Assembly: GCF_003390935.1 (NCBI RefSeq)
Contig: NZ_QNQZ01000009.1
Span: 1-64,000 of the forward strand
Direction of reading: 5' to 3'
DNA: 64,000 nt
From: Lewinella sp. IMCC34191
Lineage (GTDB): Bacteria > Bacteroidota > Bacteroidia > Chitinophagales > Saprospiraceae
Shown here in pieces: positions 36,396 through 44,945 of the stretch (positions within the stretch are counted from its first letter, which is position 1; each line of letters begins with the position of its first letter). A program made the position numbers and the translations under genes. Below the pieces are notes generated by a model. The model did no database searches. It worked only from the letters and a program-made list of their open reading frames with translations, and had not been told where the DNA came from.

Positions 36396-36992
36396 TCAGT
36401 GCAGGTTACTCGTAATCAGCTTCAAAAACTCGTTCCGCGTCCGCTCCGATTTGAAAGCACCGGTGAAGGCGGAAGTAGTGGTCACGCTGCTCTGCTTTTG
36501 GATCCCGCGCATCATCATACACATGTGCCGCGCCTCGATGACGACCGCTACACCTAGGGGATTAAGCGTGGTATGGATAGCCTGCAGGATCTGGTCGGTC
36601 AGCCGTTCCTGTACCTGCAGCCGGCGGGCAAAGACTTCGATGACCCGCGGAATCTTACTCAACCCGACGATGTACCCGTCCGGGATATAGGCCACGTGGG
36701 CACGACCGAAGAACGGCAGGACGTGGTGCTCACAGAGGGAATAGAATTCGATGTCCTTTACGATGACCATTTCCGAGTAGTCCTCGGCAAACATGGCGGA
36801 GCGCAGGATATTTTCCGCGTCCATCTCGTAACCTTGCGTGAGGAATTGCATGGCTTTGGCCGCGCGTACCGGCGTCTTAAGCAGACCGTCGCGGGATACG
36901 TCCTCACCCAGCTCGGTAATGATGCTGGTGTAGTGTTCGCTGAGTTGGTTCGTCACTGACTTATCGTGGGTCAGCGTTTTATCGTAAGGCAT
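36396..36992 (-). CDS. folE: GTP cyclohydrolase I
   Basis: 198 residues. The zinc and active-site motifs are visible: [20 protein letters not shown], with Cys and the two His, then [20 protein letters not shown], then [12 protein letters not shown] with the third zinc ligand Cys. It converts GTP to 7,8-dihydroneopterin triphosphate for folate and for the queuosine/pterin branch. It follows queD with a three-base gap, and both use the same pterin chemistry. Confidence 0.97.
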   Translation of the reverse strand: MPYDKTLTHDKSVTNQLSEHYTSIITELGEDVSRDGLLKTPVRAAKAMQFLTQGYEMDAENILRSAMFAEDYSEMVIVKDIEFYSLCEHHVLPFFGRAHVAYIPDGYIVGLSKIPRVIEVFARRLQVQERLTDQILQAIHTTLNPLGVAVVIEARHMCMMMRGIQKQSSVTTTSAFTGAFKSERTRNEFLKLITSNLH

Positions 36993-36995
36993 AGC

Positions 36996-37421
36996 TTATG
37001 GTCTTCCGGCCGGCCCGTAGTAGTCGGCGTAGATATTTTCGGTTTCGTAGAGTCTTACCCGGTACAGTTTGGCGTTGCTTTCGTTGACGGCGCCCTCCAG
37101 TCTTTCCCAGATCGCGGTCGTCAGGTTCTCGGTGGTGGGCAGTCGGTCGCGGAACCAATCGACGTCCAGATTCAAATTGGAGTGATCGAGGATGTCGACC
37201 ACTTCGCGCTTGATGATTTGCGAAAGCACCTTGGCATCCATCACGAACCCGGTGACGGGATCCGGCGTGCCGGCCACCGTGATGCGGAGGTCGTAGTTGT
37301 GCCCGTGCCAATTCTCGTTCGCACACTTGCCGAAGACGTCGCGGTTGCGCTCATCCGACCAGTCGGGCAGGGCCAGCTTATGGGCGGCGTTGAATGTTTC
37401 GCGGCGGGTGACGTAGTGCAT
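36996..37421 (-). CDS. queD: 6-carboxytetrahydropterin synthase QueD / PTPS family
   Basis: 141 residues. Zinc-ligand histidines occur in FNAAHKL and ENWHGHNYDL; the catalytic Cys lies in GKCANENWHGH; LPTTENLTTAIWERL and the final Glu (VRLYETEN) complete the active site. It makes 6-carboxytetrahydropterin for queuosine or a related pterin. It is the first gene of a two-gene unit with folE, preceded by a good -7 box. Confidence 0.93.
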   Translation of the reverse strand: MHYVTRRETFNAAHKLALPDWSDERNRDVFGKCANENWHGHNYDLRITVAGTPDPVTGFVMDAKVLSQIIKREVVDILDHSNLNLDVDWFRDRLPTTENLTTAIWERLEGAVNESNAKLYRVRLYETENIYADYYGPAGRP

Positions 37422-37440
37422 AGGGCTCCGTTTGGGGGCG

Positions 37441-37448
37441 CAAAGGTA
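37441..37448 (-). promoter_or_regulatory. -7 box for queD-folE
   Basis: The minus strand reads TACCTTTG, exact TAnnTTTG, 19 bp before the queD start codon. It overlaps the gap before the GNAT/PH-like gene end. Confidence 0.6.
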
Positions 37449-37449
37449 A

Positions 37450-39150
37450 TTATTTTGGCGGGTCCAGTCGGCGTAGCTTGTCCAGCAACAACGCCACCTG
37501 AAGGTTCAAGCGTTCGCCCGCGTCGAAGTATTGTCCGTCAATCATCAGGTGATCGTCTTCTACCGCCACTTGCCGGATCGTCGTATACGTAGCTGCTCCC
37601 GCCGGCTGCAGCACGTTCTTCCAGTAGATACCCGCATCGGTCATCGCAAAACCCTGTTTACCAGATCCGAACAACGTTTGATCGCAAATAAAGAACAGGC
37701 GCTCATCGCGACTGGTCCGCAGGTAATTTTCGGTCGCGCGTTTCAGCACCTTCGGAGGGATCGTCACGAAATCGGTATATACTTTCTCGGATACCGCGCC
37801 GAAATCCAGGTACGTCATGACCAACTTGTAGAGGTCGATACGCTCCCATTCGGCCCCCTGAAACCGCAGTACCTCTTGCGAGATTAGGCCTTCGTGCAGC
37901 TGGGCCGCCGTTTCCACCACGAAATACTCGATTAATTCTCCAATAGCGCGGCTTTTCCGTTTCGCCGCTTCCCCACCCGGCGGGCGTCCGTTGATCCACT
38001 GGCTGAGGCTGTGCAGGTTCACGTCGCGAATGCGGTGGAAGTTATCCGCGTTTCGGTACACGGTCAGGTAACGGGGCAGCTCATCGGGCCCGAAATAGGC
38101 AGTCAGTCTTTCACCCAGTCGGTCTTCAAATTCCTCCCGCAGTTCCGCCGGCGTTACCTCCGGATCCGGAATGTCCTCTAACTCGAGAAACTCGGCATCC
38201 TCTTCTTCCTCCGGTTCTGCCTCCTCCGGCCCCGTGCTTTCCGAATTTATTTGGGCGGCGGGCGCAGGATTAGATGCTTCCTCCGAAAAGGCAAACTCAA
38301 ATCCCAACGAGGATCTTTGGTTAGGTGACCTGTCCGCGGCCTTTTCCACCTTACCGGACTCCGCATCGGTACCGTAATCCACTTCAAGGGGTACTTCCGG
38401 GTGCCGCCCTCCCGTCAGTACCTTACCCCGCTTTTCAGCCTGTTCCGTCTTTAGCCGTTTGGCGCGGGCGATAAAGCCTTCCACCTCATCGATTTGTTCG
38501 GTATTGAGGGTGGTGCTCTCCCGGTTGAAAGCAAATTCCGTGGACAACTCCTCCGCCGCTAATTGGTAATCCGGTAGGGCGGCGTACACCGGGGCGAAAA
38601 CCGGTTCGTCGTCCTCGGTAGGAAAGTCATCGTACTGCGATTCTTCTGCGGACTCCGCTTCGCCGGTACCCTCCCGATGCAGCAGTAGGTGCGAGATAGC
38701 GGATTCTCCACCAGTTTCACCGGTATCTTCCAGTCCTTGCTTACGGAGAAAGGCGAGCGTACGCTCGTTGTAGTGGCGAACGGAGGCGTACACGTAAAAG
38801 GCCGGGGATAAGCCCTCCATGGACCGGTCCCACAATTCTTGGGCAACGCCGGTCCCCCACTCACTCTTCTTGATCAGCACCGATTCTACGAGAATAGCCC
38901 GGCGAGCGGAACGCCGATAGACGAGGTAGCCGGCTAAACTCCGCTTCCGCTCATCCCAGGCTACAATGACGGTATGCTGTCGACTCCCCAGGGCGGCCGT
39001 CAGTCGGTCCTTGGCCGATTCCACCACCCGGTCGTTCTCCGCCCGTTCGGCGTCGGTCAGACCGGGCACGTCGAATGCGGGAAAGATGGCTTGCCAGACA
39101 AAGGTCTCTACGTGCTCGAAATCGCTTTCCCGGCCGGGGCGGTACTGCAT
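37450..39150 (-). CDS. GNAT acetyltransferase / bacterial PH-like fusion protein
   Basis: 566 residues. Residues 1-155 look like a GNAT domain: HTVIVAWDERKRSLAGYLVY, then VLIKKSEWGTGVAQELWDRS as the acetyl-CoA loop (R/Q-x-x-G-x-G/A diverged), then ASVRHYNERTLAFLRKQGLE. A long acidic, low-complexity linker (about 160-330) follows. The C-terminal part ends with FFICDQTLFGSGKQGFAMTD and GIYWKNV (about 483-510), a pattern seen in bacterial PH-like domains that may sense or bind. The combination is not one I recognise. It is transcribed alone on the minus strand. Confidence 0.65.
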   Translation of the reverse strand: MQYRPGRESDFEHVETFVWQAIFPAFDVPGLTDAERAENDRVVESAKDRLTAALGSRQHTVIVAWDERKRSLAGYLVYRRSARRAILVESVLIKKSEWGTGVAQELWDRSMEGLSPAFYVYASVRHYNERTLAFLRKQGLEDTGETGGESAISHLLLHREGTGEAESAEESQYDDFPTEDDEPVFAPVYAALPDYQLAAEELSTEFAFNRESTTLNTEQIDEVEGFIARAKRLKTEQAEKRGKVLTGGRHPEVPLEVDYGTDAESGKVEKAADRSPNQRSSLGFEFAFSEEASNPAPAAQINSESTGPEEAEPEEEEDAEFLELEDIPDPEVTPAELREEFEDRLGERLTAYFGPDELPRYLTVYRNADNFHRIRDVNLHSLSQWINGRPPGGEAAKRKSRAIGELIEYFVVETAAQLHEGLISQEVLRFQGAEWERIDLYKLVMTYLDFGAVSEKVYTDFVTIPPKVLKRATENYLRTSRDERLFFICDQTLFGSGKQGFAMTDAGIYWKNVLQPAGAATYTTIRQVAVEDDHLMIDGQYFDAGERLNLQVALLLDKLRRLDPPK

Positions 39151-39252
39151 AGTTTGTTAGTCGGTGGATACAGGACTGTATTAACGGTTGGAAGAATGGG
39201 TAGTTCGGACAGCCGGTTGCCGCCAGTGTATATGCTGTAATGCCTTATTTCC

Positions 39253-39260
39253 TACCTTCG
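39253..39260 (+). promoter_or_regulatory. -7 box for pyrR-pyrB-plsC
   Basis: TACCTTCG, one change from TAnnTTTG, ends four bases before the pyrR GTG start. Confidence 0.5.
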
Positions 39261-39264
39261 CGCC

Positions 39265-39804
39265 GTGACCGATGCCCGGACCATACACGACAGCCACCGA
39301 TTCGCCCTGACGATCGAACGACTGTGCCGCCACCTCATCGAGGAGCACGGGGACTTTGCCAATAGTTGCCTCATCGGCATACAGCTTGGCGGTGTACAGT
39401 TGGCCGAACGCCTGCACCGGCGGCTGCGCGAACTGGGTGTCACCGACCTACCCTTCGGAAAGCTGGACATCACCTTCTACCGCGACGATTTCCGGACCAA
39501 ACAGGGTCCCCTCAAAGCATATCCGACGGAAATCGAGTTCCTGGTAGAGGATCGTCGGGTCATTCTGGTTGACGACGTGCTCTTCAGCGGCCGTACCGTA
39601 CTGAGTGCCATGACGGCCCTTAATCATTACGGCCGGCCCTCCGCGGTAGAATTGTTGGTCATGGTAGACCGCCGTTTCCGTCGCACCTTGCCCATCCAGG
39701 CGAACTACCGTGGCCTACTGGTGGACACGCTGACGGACGAATACGTCGACGTACAGTGGCAGGAAACCCACGGCACCGACCAAATATTACTTCTCGGATC
39801 CTAA
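39265..39804 (+). CDS. pyrR: PyrR-type uracil phosphoribosyltransferase/regulator
   Basis: 179 residues from a GTG start. The PRPP-binding motif is VILVDDVLFSGRTVLSAM; other family segments are CLIGIQLGGVQLAERL, LDITFYRDDF and VDRRFRRTLPIQANY. PyrR can attenuate pyrimidine genes in Gram-positive bacteria by binding mRNA; in Bacteroidota its role may be enzymatic. It precedes pyrB by eight bases. There is no room for a leader attenuator upstream, since the promoter abuts the start. Confidence 0.93.
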   Translation: MTDARTIHDSHRFALTIERLCRHLIEEHGDFANSCLIGIQLGGVQLAERLHRRLRELGVTDLPFGKLDITFYRDDFRTKQGPLKAYPTEIEFLVEDRRVILVDDVLFSGRTVLSAMTALNHYGRPSAVELLVMVDRRFRRTLPIQANYRGLLVDTLTDEYVDVQWQETHGTDQILLLGS

Positions 39805-39812
39805 TTCCCTAC

Positions 39813-40757
39813 ATGGCCTCCGTTCAGCAACTCTCGACAAAGCACGTTCTCGGCATCAAGTATTTGACCCCGGCCGATGTTGAGCTTATTCTGGATACCG
39901 CCCGGGAGTTCAAGGAGGTCATCAACCGCCCCATTAAGAAGGTGCCCAGTCTGCGCGACATCACCATCGCCAATCTCTTCTTCGAGAATTCCACCCGCAC
40001 GCGCATCAGCTTCGAACTGGCCGAGAAGCGCCTGAGCGCGGATACCGTCAACTTCAGTGCATCCAGTTCCTCGGTCAAGAAAGGAGAAAGTCTGCTGGAT
40101 ACGGTCAATAACATCCTGGCCATGAAGGTCGACATGGTGGTCATGCGCCATCCGGCTCCCGGTGCCCATCACTTCCTATCGAATAAGATCGATGCCAGTA
40201 TCGTGAACGCCGGTGATGGTACCCATGAGCACCCTACTCAGGCGCTGCTGGACGCCTATTCCATGCGCGACGCGCTGGGGGGCGAATTACGCGGCAAGCG
40301 GGTCTGCATCTTCGGTGACATCACCCACTCCCGTGTAGCCCTGTCCAACATCTTCTGCCTGCAGCGATTGGGTGCCCACGTTCGCGTCTGCGGCCCCCCT
40401 ACCCTCATCCCAAAGCACATTGGCAGCCTCGGCGTGGAGGTCAGCCACGACGTGCAGGACAGCCTCGCTTGGTGCGACGTGGCCAACGTATTGCGTATCC
40501 AGCTGGAACGCCAGGACACGAAGTTCATCCCCAGCCTACGCGAATACAATCGCTACTTCGGGATCACCAAGGAACGGATCGACCGGCTCGATAAGCCCAT
40601 CGTCATCATGCACCCCGGACCGATCAACCGGGGGGTCGAGATTGATACGGAAGTGGCCGATTCGGAGCACAGCATCATCCTCCAGCAGGTTGAAAACGGG
40701 GTGGCCGTACGGATGTCGGTCCTTTACCTACTGGCAGCCCGCCGCAATGACCTGTAG
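39813..40757 (+). CDS. pyrB: Aspartate carbamoyltransferase catalytic subunit
   Basis: 314 residues from the ATG at 39,813. The carbamoyl-phosphate motif FFENSTRTRISFELAEKRL is present, followed by SSSVKKGESLLDTVNNI, RHPAPGAHHF and the aspartate-binding region HPGPINRGVEI. It makes carbamoyl aspartate in pyrimidine synthesis. The frame is open upstream to 39,756 inside pyrR, but the ATG after the pyrR stop fits the conserved N-terminus. Confidence 0.97.
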   Translation: MASVQQLSTKHVLGIKYLTPADVELILDTAREFKEVINRPIKKVPSLRDITIANLFFENSTRTRISFELAEKRLSADTVNFSASSSSVKKGESLLDTVNNILAMKVDMVVMRHPAPGAHHFLSNKIDASIVNAGDGTHEHPTQALLDAYSMRDALGGELRGKRVCIFGDITHSRVALSNIFCLQRLGAHVRVCGPPTLIPKHIGSLGVEVSHDVQDSLAWCDVANVLRIQLERQDTKFIPSLREYNRYFGITKERIDRLDKPIVIMHPGPINRGVEIDTEVADSEHSIILQQVENGVAVRMSVLYLLAARRNDL

Positions 40758-41966
40758 ATGCTCTACCATCTGGTGCGACCCGTGGCTCGTTACGTCCTGA
40801 GCTACTACTACCGTAACATCGACATTACCGGGCTGGCCAATATTCCGCCCAATGCCGCTGTCATCTTAGCGGCCAACCATCCGACGGCCTTCATCGAGCC
40901 CTGCCTCCTGGCGTGTTTTCAGCGCAGGACCCTCCACTTTCTGGCCCGGGGCGATCTCTACAAATCCCGCTTGGCTACGCTAACGCTGCGGGCCCTGAAT
41001 ATTCTACCGGTTTACCGGATCCAGGATGGTGGCTACGGTAAACTGACGCGGAACTACGACACCTTCGATCAGTGCTACCGCGCCCTGAGCAAATGCCAGG
41101 CCATCATGATTCTGGCGGAAGGCCGGTGCATTCACGAAAAGCGGCTGCGCCCCCTCCGGAAGGGTACCGCCCGGATTGCGCTCGGTGCCCTGGACCGCCA
41201 CACCACGCTCGGAGATGTCTACATCGTCCCGGTGGGGGTCAATTTTACCGCCGCGGAACGCTGCCGGTCGACGGTCATGATCCGCTGCGGAGAACCCCTA
41301 CGCACGAGTGATTACTTGAGTGAATACCGCCGCAACGAAGCCGAGGGCATACGGAATCTGACCGAAGCCCTACGAGCGGCCCTTTCCCAGCACGTCGTGC
41401 AACTGCCGGAGGAAATCGTGGATCCGACGGGTGAGCTGCGATTGACGATTGCCCGTAATAACCTGAAGCCCATTCCGGTCGGTGTAACACACTCCGGCAA
41501 GCAATTGGAAGTGGAAGAACGAGTAGCCAATACTCCGCCCGCTGATCCTGCTTTAATCCTGCGCTACGCCGCCCAACTCCAACGCCTGGGACTGCGGGAC
41601 GAGGACCTCACCGTTGAAGCACCGGATCGCTTTCCTTATCGCACGCTGGTCGCCCTGGTGCTGCTCGCACCCCTACTACCGCTGTGGTTACTGGGCGAAG
41701 CCATCGCGCTGCGAGGACCCAAGACGATTGAATTTTACAGCCCGGTCCGGTTCGCCGCCGTCGCGGTGGGCACCCTGCTGTACGTGCCGCTCCTGTTTGT
41801 CGTATCGTGGCCCTGGAAGATATACCTGGTCGTTGCGCTGATGACGGCAAAGTGGTCCCTGCACCAGGTGGACACCCTGGTTAGCTGGTACCGAAAACGG
41901 CGGCTGGAGAAAGTTAGTCCCGAGCAACGAGACGTACTGCGGCAAATGCGGGAAGCGGCCCTATAG
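40758..41966 (+). CDS. PlsC-family lysophospholipid acyltransferase-like protein
   Basis: 402 residues. The N-terminal half is a PlsC-type acyltransferase: AANHPTAFIEPCLLACF as block I, LARGDLYKS, ILPVYRIQDG, and AEGRCIHEKRLRPLRKGTARIA as block III. The usual catalytic Asp of block I is Glu here. The C-terminal half has two hydrophobic stretches (LVALVLLAPLLPLWLLGEAIAL and VPLLFVVSWPWKIYLVVALMT) and probably anchors the protein. The ATG follows the pyrB stop with no gap, so translation is likely coupled. Confidence 0.88.
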   Translation: MLYHLVRPVARYVLSYYYRNIDITGLANIPPNAAVILAANHPTAFIEPCLLACFQRRTLHFLARGDLYKSRLATLTLRALNILPVYRIQDGGYGKLTRNYDTFDQCYRALSKCQAIMILAEGRCIHEKRLRPLRKGTARIALGALDRHTTLGDVYIVPVGVNFTAAERCRSTVMIRCGEPLRTSDYLSEYRRNEAEGIRNLTEALRAALSQHVVQLPEEIVDPTGELRLTIARNNLKPIPVGVTHSGKQLEVEERVANTPPADPALILRYAAQLQRLGLRDEDLTVEAPDRFPYRTLVALVLLAPLLPLWLLGEAIALRGPKTIEFYSPVRFAAVAVGTLLYVPLLFVVSWPWKIYLVVALMTAKWSLHQVDTLVSWYRKRRLEKVSPEQRDVLRQMREAAL

Positions 41967-42386
41967 GCTGTTGTGGTCGTAAACGCGGACTTCCTTGAAC
42001 TTGGCTTCGTGGTCCTCAACGAATTTAAGGTGGGTAGGCGATACCTGGTAGGCATCATGCCCGTCGACGTCGTCGAACCACAGGATCAACGTATAGTCGA
42101 AGCTGTTATCGACTACGCCACGCGAGGGGGTGGCGGCCGGCGTGCCGAGGAAAAGGCGGCGTACGGTCGGGGCTTGTTCGAGGCTGCGAACACCCTCCTC
42201 GAAGCTTTCGCGGTCAGCTTGTGAAAGGGTATCCTGCAGCCAGAAGTAAACGGTGTGGGCCAGGCCCGGATCGGCGGATGCGCTCATAGTTTGGGGAGTC
42301 TCGACCGGGCCTTCCTGCTCTGCGCAGCTCGCGAAGGCGAGGCTTATAATTAGTACGGAGGGCAACAATAGCGTGCGGTAGATCAT
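41961..42386 (-). CDS. Dabb-domain (stress-responsive A/B barrel) lipoprotein
   Basis: 141 residues. The signal LLLPSVLIISLAFASC ends in a lipobox Cys. The mature part carries the Dabb pattern: LAHTVYFWLQDTLSQADRES, RSLEQAPTVRRLFLGTPA, YTLILWFDDVDGHDAYQ, then HLKFVEDH. Function of the family is mostly unknown. It converges with plsC, the two stop regions overlapping by six bases. Confidence 0.85.
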   Translation of the reverse strand: MIYRTLLLPSVLIISLAFASCAEQEGPVETPQTMSASADPGLAHTVYFWLQDTLSQADRESFEEGVRSLEQAPTVRRLFLGTPAATPSRGVVDNSFDYTLILWFDDVDGHDAYQVSPTHLKFVEDHEAKFKEVRVYDHNSL

Positions 42387-42435
42387 TGATGATGGTTATG
42401 CGGGAAAGATAGCCCGATCGACCGAAATACATCCC

Positions 42436-43065
42436 ATGACGATCATTATCATCATTATTACCGTCCTGATCTCCTGGCAGGCTTTCAATAATCCGGAGCT
42501 GAAGAGCAAGCTGATGTTTCTACCGGCGGCCATCAAAGACCGGGGGGAATATTACCGTTTTCTCACCCACGGATTTGTCCACGGTGACTTTCAGCACCTG
42601 CTTTTCAACATGTATGCCCTGTACATTTTCGGGCAGACGGCCGAGATGGTTTTTTCCAACTACCTCTTTGGCCCCACCTTCGGTAAGCTGGCATTTCTGA
42701 TCTTCTACTGCGTATCGATCGTAGCCGCCAGTATTCCGGATTACCTGCGCCACCAGGACAATCGCATGTACGCCAGCCTGGGCGCTTCCGGCGGTGTCGC
42801 CGCCATGCTGTGGCCTTACATTATGCTCGGGCCCTGGAACTGGTTCATCTTTCCGCCACTGCCGGCTATTCTTCTCGGCATTGGATACATCCTGTATTCC
42901 CACTACGCCGACAAACAGGGGCAGGGCAACATTGGCCACAATGCGCACCTTTGGGGGGCCGTATTCGGCCTGGTGGCCTATTCCGGGTTGGTCCTCACCT
43001 TCGAGCCGGCCCTGATGCAGTATTTCCTGGAAGAACTGATGCAGCCGAAAGGACCTAACTTCTAG
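42436..43065 (+). CDS. Rhomboid family intramembrane serine protease
   Basis: 209 residues with six hydrophobic segments. The catalytic Ser is in SLGASGGVAAM and the catalytic His in NAHLWGAVFG. HGFVHGDFQHLLFNMYALYIFG is the usual loop-1/TM2 region with its His and Asn. It cleaves membrane proteins within the bilayer; substrates are unknown. Divergent from the Dabb gene, with a 49-bp gap. Confidence 0.94.
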   Translation: MTIIIIIITVLISWQAFNNPELKSKLMFLPAAIKDRGEYYRFLTHGFVHGDFQHLLFNMYALYIFGQTAEMVFSNYLFGPTFGKLAFLIFYCVSIVAASIPDYLRHQDNRMYASLGASGGVAAMLWPYIMLGPWNWFIFPPLPAILLGIGYILYSHYADKQGQGNIGHNAHLWGAVFGLVAYSGLVLTFEPALMQYFLEELMQPKGPNF

Positions 43066-43085
43066 TTTAGGAGCACGCTGCGTCG

Positions 43086-43093
43086 TACCTTCG
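43086..43093 (+). promoter_or_regulatory. -7 box for ychF
   Basis: TACCTTCG, one change from TAnnTTTG, 26 bp before the start codon. Confidence 0.45.
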
Positions 43094-43119
43094 CCGCCCT
43101 TTAGCAAAAGGAACGTACT

Positions 43120-44217
43120 ATGGGACTCAAATGCGGCATCGTCGGACTACCGAACGTAGGGAAATCAACCCTCTTCAACGCCCTCACCTCCGCGAAGGCA
43201 TTAGCCGCCAACTATCCCTTTGCTACGAAGGACCCCAACCTCGGTGTCATCACCGTGCCGGACACCCGGCTGGATAAGTTGGAGGAGCTGGTCAATCCCC
43301 AAAAGGTGATCCCCACCACGGTCGACATCGTCGATATCGCCGGACTAATCAAAGGTGCCAGTAAGGGTGAAGGACTTGGTAACCAGTTCCTCGGTAACAT
43401 CCGAGAAACCGACGCCATCCTGCACGTCGTGCGCTGCTTCGAAGACGATAACGTCGTGCACGTAGACGGCGACGTCGATCCCGTCCGCGACAAGATGATC
43501 ATCGATACGGAGCTCATCCTGAAGGACATCGAAACCGTCGAAAAACGGGTAGAGAAGTTCCGTCGCACCGCCAAGAGTGGCGATAAGGAAGCCAAGCGCA
43601 TCGTAGAGGTAGGCGAGGCCCTGCTCGCGCACCTGGAAAGCGAAAACCCGGCCCGTAGCTTCGACACCTCCGAAGAGGGGGAAGAGGTAGTTCAGGAACT
43701 GATGTTGCTGACCAGCAAGCCCATTCTCTACGTTTGCAACGTCGACATCGACAGCATCGAGGAGGGTAACGAGCACACCAAAGCCTTCCGGGCCGCCGTA
43801 GCCGACGAAAACGCCGAAGTCATTTTGATTTCCGCCAGTATCGAGGCTGACATCGCCGAACTGGAAACGAAGGAGGAACGCGCCGAATTCATCGAAGAGA
43901 TGGGGCTGACCGAGCCCGGCGTAAACAAAGTCATCCGGGCCAGCTACGAGCTCCTGGACTTAGTGACCTACTTCACCGCCGGTGAAAAGGAAGTCCGCGC
44001 CTGGACCATCACCCGCGGCACGAAGGCACCCGGCGCTGCCGGAGTCATTCACACCGACTTCGAAAAAGGATTCATCCGCGCCGAGGTCATCCACTACGAG
44101 GATTTCGTCACCTACGGCAGCGAATCCGGCGCCCGCGACAATGGCAAGCTCAACGTAGAAGGGAAGGAATATGTCGTGCAGGACGGCGATGTTATGCACT
44201 TCCGGTTTAATGTCTGA
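43120..44217 (+). CDS. ychF: Redox-regulated ATPase YchF (Obg family)
   Basis: 365 residues. The P-loop is GLPNVGKSTLFNALT; switch segments are VDIVDIAGLIKGASKGEGLG; the NKxD-type motif is replaced by NVD as in YchF, consistent with ATP preference. The C-terminal TGS domain includes TYFTAGEKEVRAWTITRGTKAP and ends HFRFNV. It binds ribosomes and affects stress responses. It stands alone with its own -7 box. Confidence 0.97.
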   Translation: MGLKCGIVGLPNVGKSTLFNALTSAKALAANYPFATKDPNLGVITVPDTRLDKLEELVNPQKVIPTTVDIVDIAGLIKGASKGEGLGNQFLGNIRETDAILHVVRCFEDDNVVHVDGDVDPVRDKMIIDTELILKDIETVEKRVEKFRRTAKSGDKEAKRIVEVGEALLAHLESENPARSFDTSEEGEEVVQELMLLTSKPILYVCNVDIDSIEEGNEHTKAFRAAVADENAEVILISASIEADIAELETKEERAEFIEEMGLTEPGVNKVIRASYELLDLVTYFTAGEKEVRAWTITRGTKAPGAAGVIHTDFEKGFIRAEVIHYEDFVTYGSESGARDNGKLNVEGKEYVVQDGDVMHFRFNV

Positions 44218-44227
44218 TTAGGACGAC

Positions 44228-44397
44228 CCAGACACTCGCAGGTCCTGCGGACACTCCGAGGTCTTAAGGACCATGGCAGGGGGGAGGACTTCGGGGTATC
44301 GGTGATAGCCGTCCCGAGAGTGTCCGGAATGGCAGTGGTTAAAACATTTCGACCCAGACACTCGCAGGTCCTGCGGACACTCCGAGGTCTTAAGGAC
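44228..44397. repeat. One and a half copies of the 95-bp palindromic repeat family
   Basis: GACACTCGCAGGTCCTGCGG occurs at about 44,230 and again near 44,355. The first copy is complete and closes with CGAGAGTGTCCGG at about 44,325; the second stops after CCGAGGTC. These are diverged relatives of the units at 15,847-16,311, just after the ychF stop. Confidence 0.75.
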
Positions 44398-44474
44398 TGT
44401 AAGAATCCGGAATCAGCGATGACACTTCATGAACCCCCTACCCTGTCCGGAGTTAGGTGAGCAAAACCGAACGT

Positions 44475-44774
44475 ATGTCTAAGCAACTGTATCTTACGGC
44501 CCACTTTCAACTGGATAAGCCGGACGAATTTGAGTCCATCTTCCGCGAGCACGCCAAGGCCAGCCGCGCCAAAGAAGGCTGTCTGTTCTTCTACCTCATC
44601 CGCGACCGCGACAAGCCCGCCCACTTCGCCACCATGGAGTGCTGGGACACCTACGACCACTTCGAGCAACACGTCGCCGACGACGAGCATACCGCGTTTC
44701 AGTCCAAGCTAAAACCTCACCTGAAGGGCGATCCGCAGGTTATGGAGGCGGATTTGGTTATGGGGATGGAGTAG
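44475..44774 (+). CDS. Antibiotic biosynthesis monooxygenase (ABM) domain protein
   Basis: 99 residues from the ATG at 44,475 (a GTG at 44,457 is in frame). A dimeric ferredoxin-like fold is suggested by YLTAHFQLDKPDEFESIF, AKEGCLFFYLIRDRDKPAHF and MECWDTYDHFEQHV. Family members act as small oxygenases or isomerases, and quinol-related roles are common, but the substrate is unknown. Confidence 0.82.
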   Translation: MSKQLYLTAHFQLDKPDEFESIFREHAKASRAKEGCLFFYLIRDRDKPAHFATMECWDTYDHFEQHVADDEHTAFQSKLKPHLKGDPQVMEADLVMGME

Positions 44775-44795
44775 AAGTAGTACGGTAGTACGGTA

Positions 44796-44930
44796 GTCGT
44801 CGGCTTCGCCGTCGGGGTAGTACGCTAGTGAGTCGCCGGCTTCGCCGTCGGTTAGTAGGTTAGTAGCCCTGAGGGCTGTTAGTGACACCGCCACTGAGGG
44901 AGCGACTACCCTACTAACAGCGACCGCAGG
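44796..44930. repeat. Intergenic inverted repeats
   Basis: Two copies of a self-complementary GCCGGCTTCGCCGTCGG-like hairpin lie about 38 bp apart (near 44,798 and 44,834). They are followed by GTTAGTAGGTTAGTAG, which pairs with CTACCCTACTAAC near 44,905. This could serve as a transcription end between convergent genes. Confidence 0.55.
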
Positions 44931-44945
44931 GAGCTACTCCCCCCC

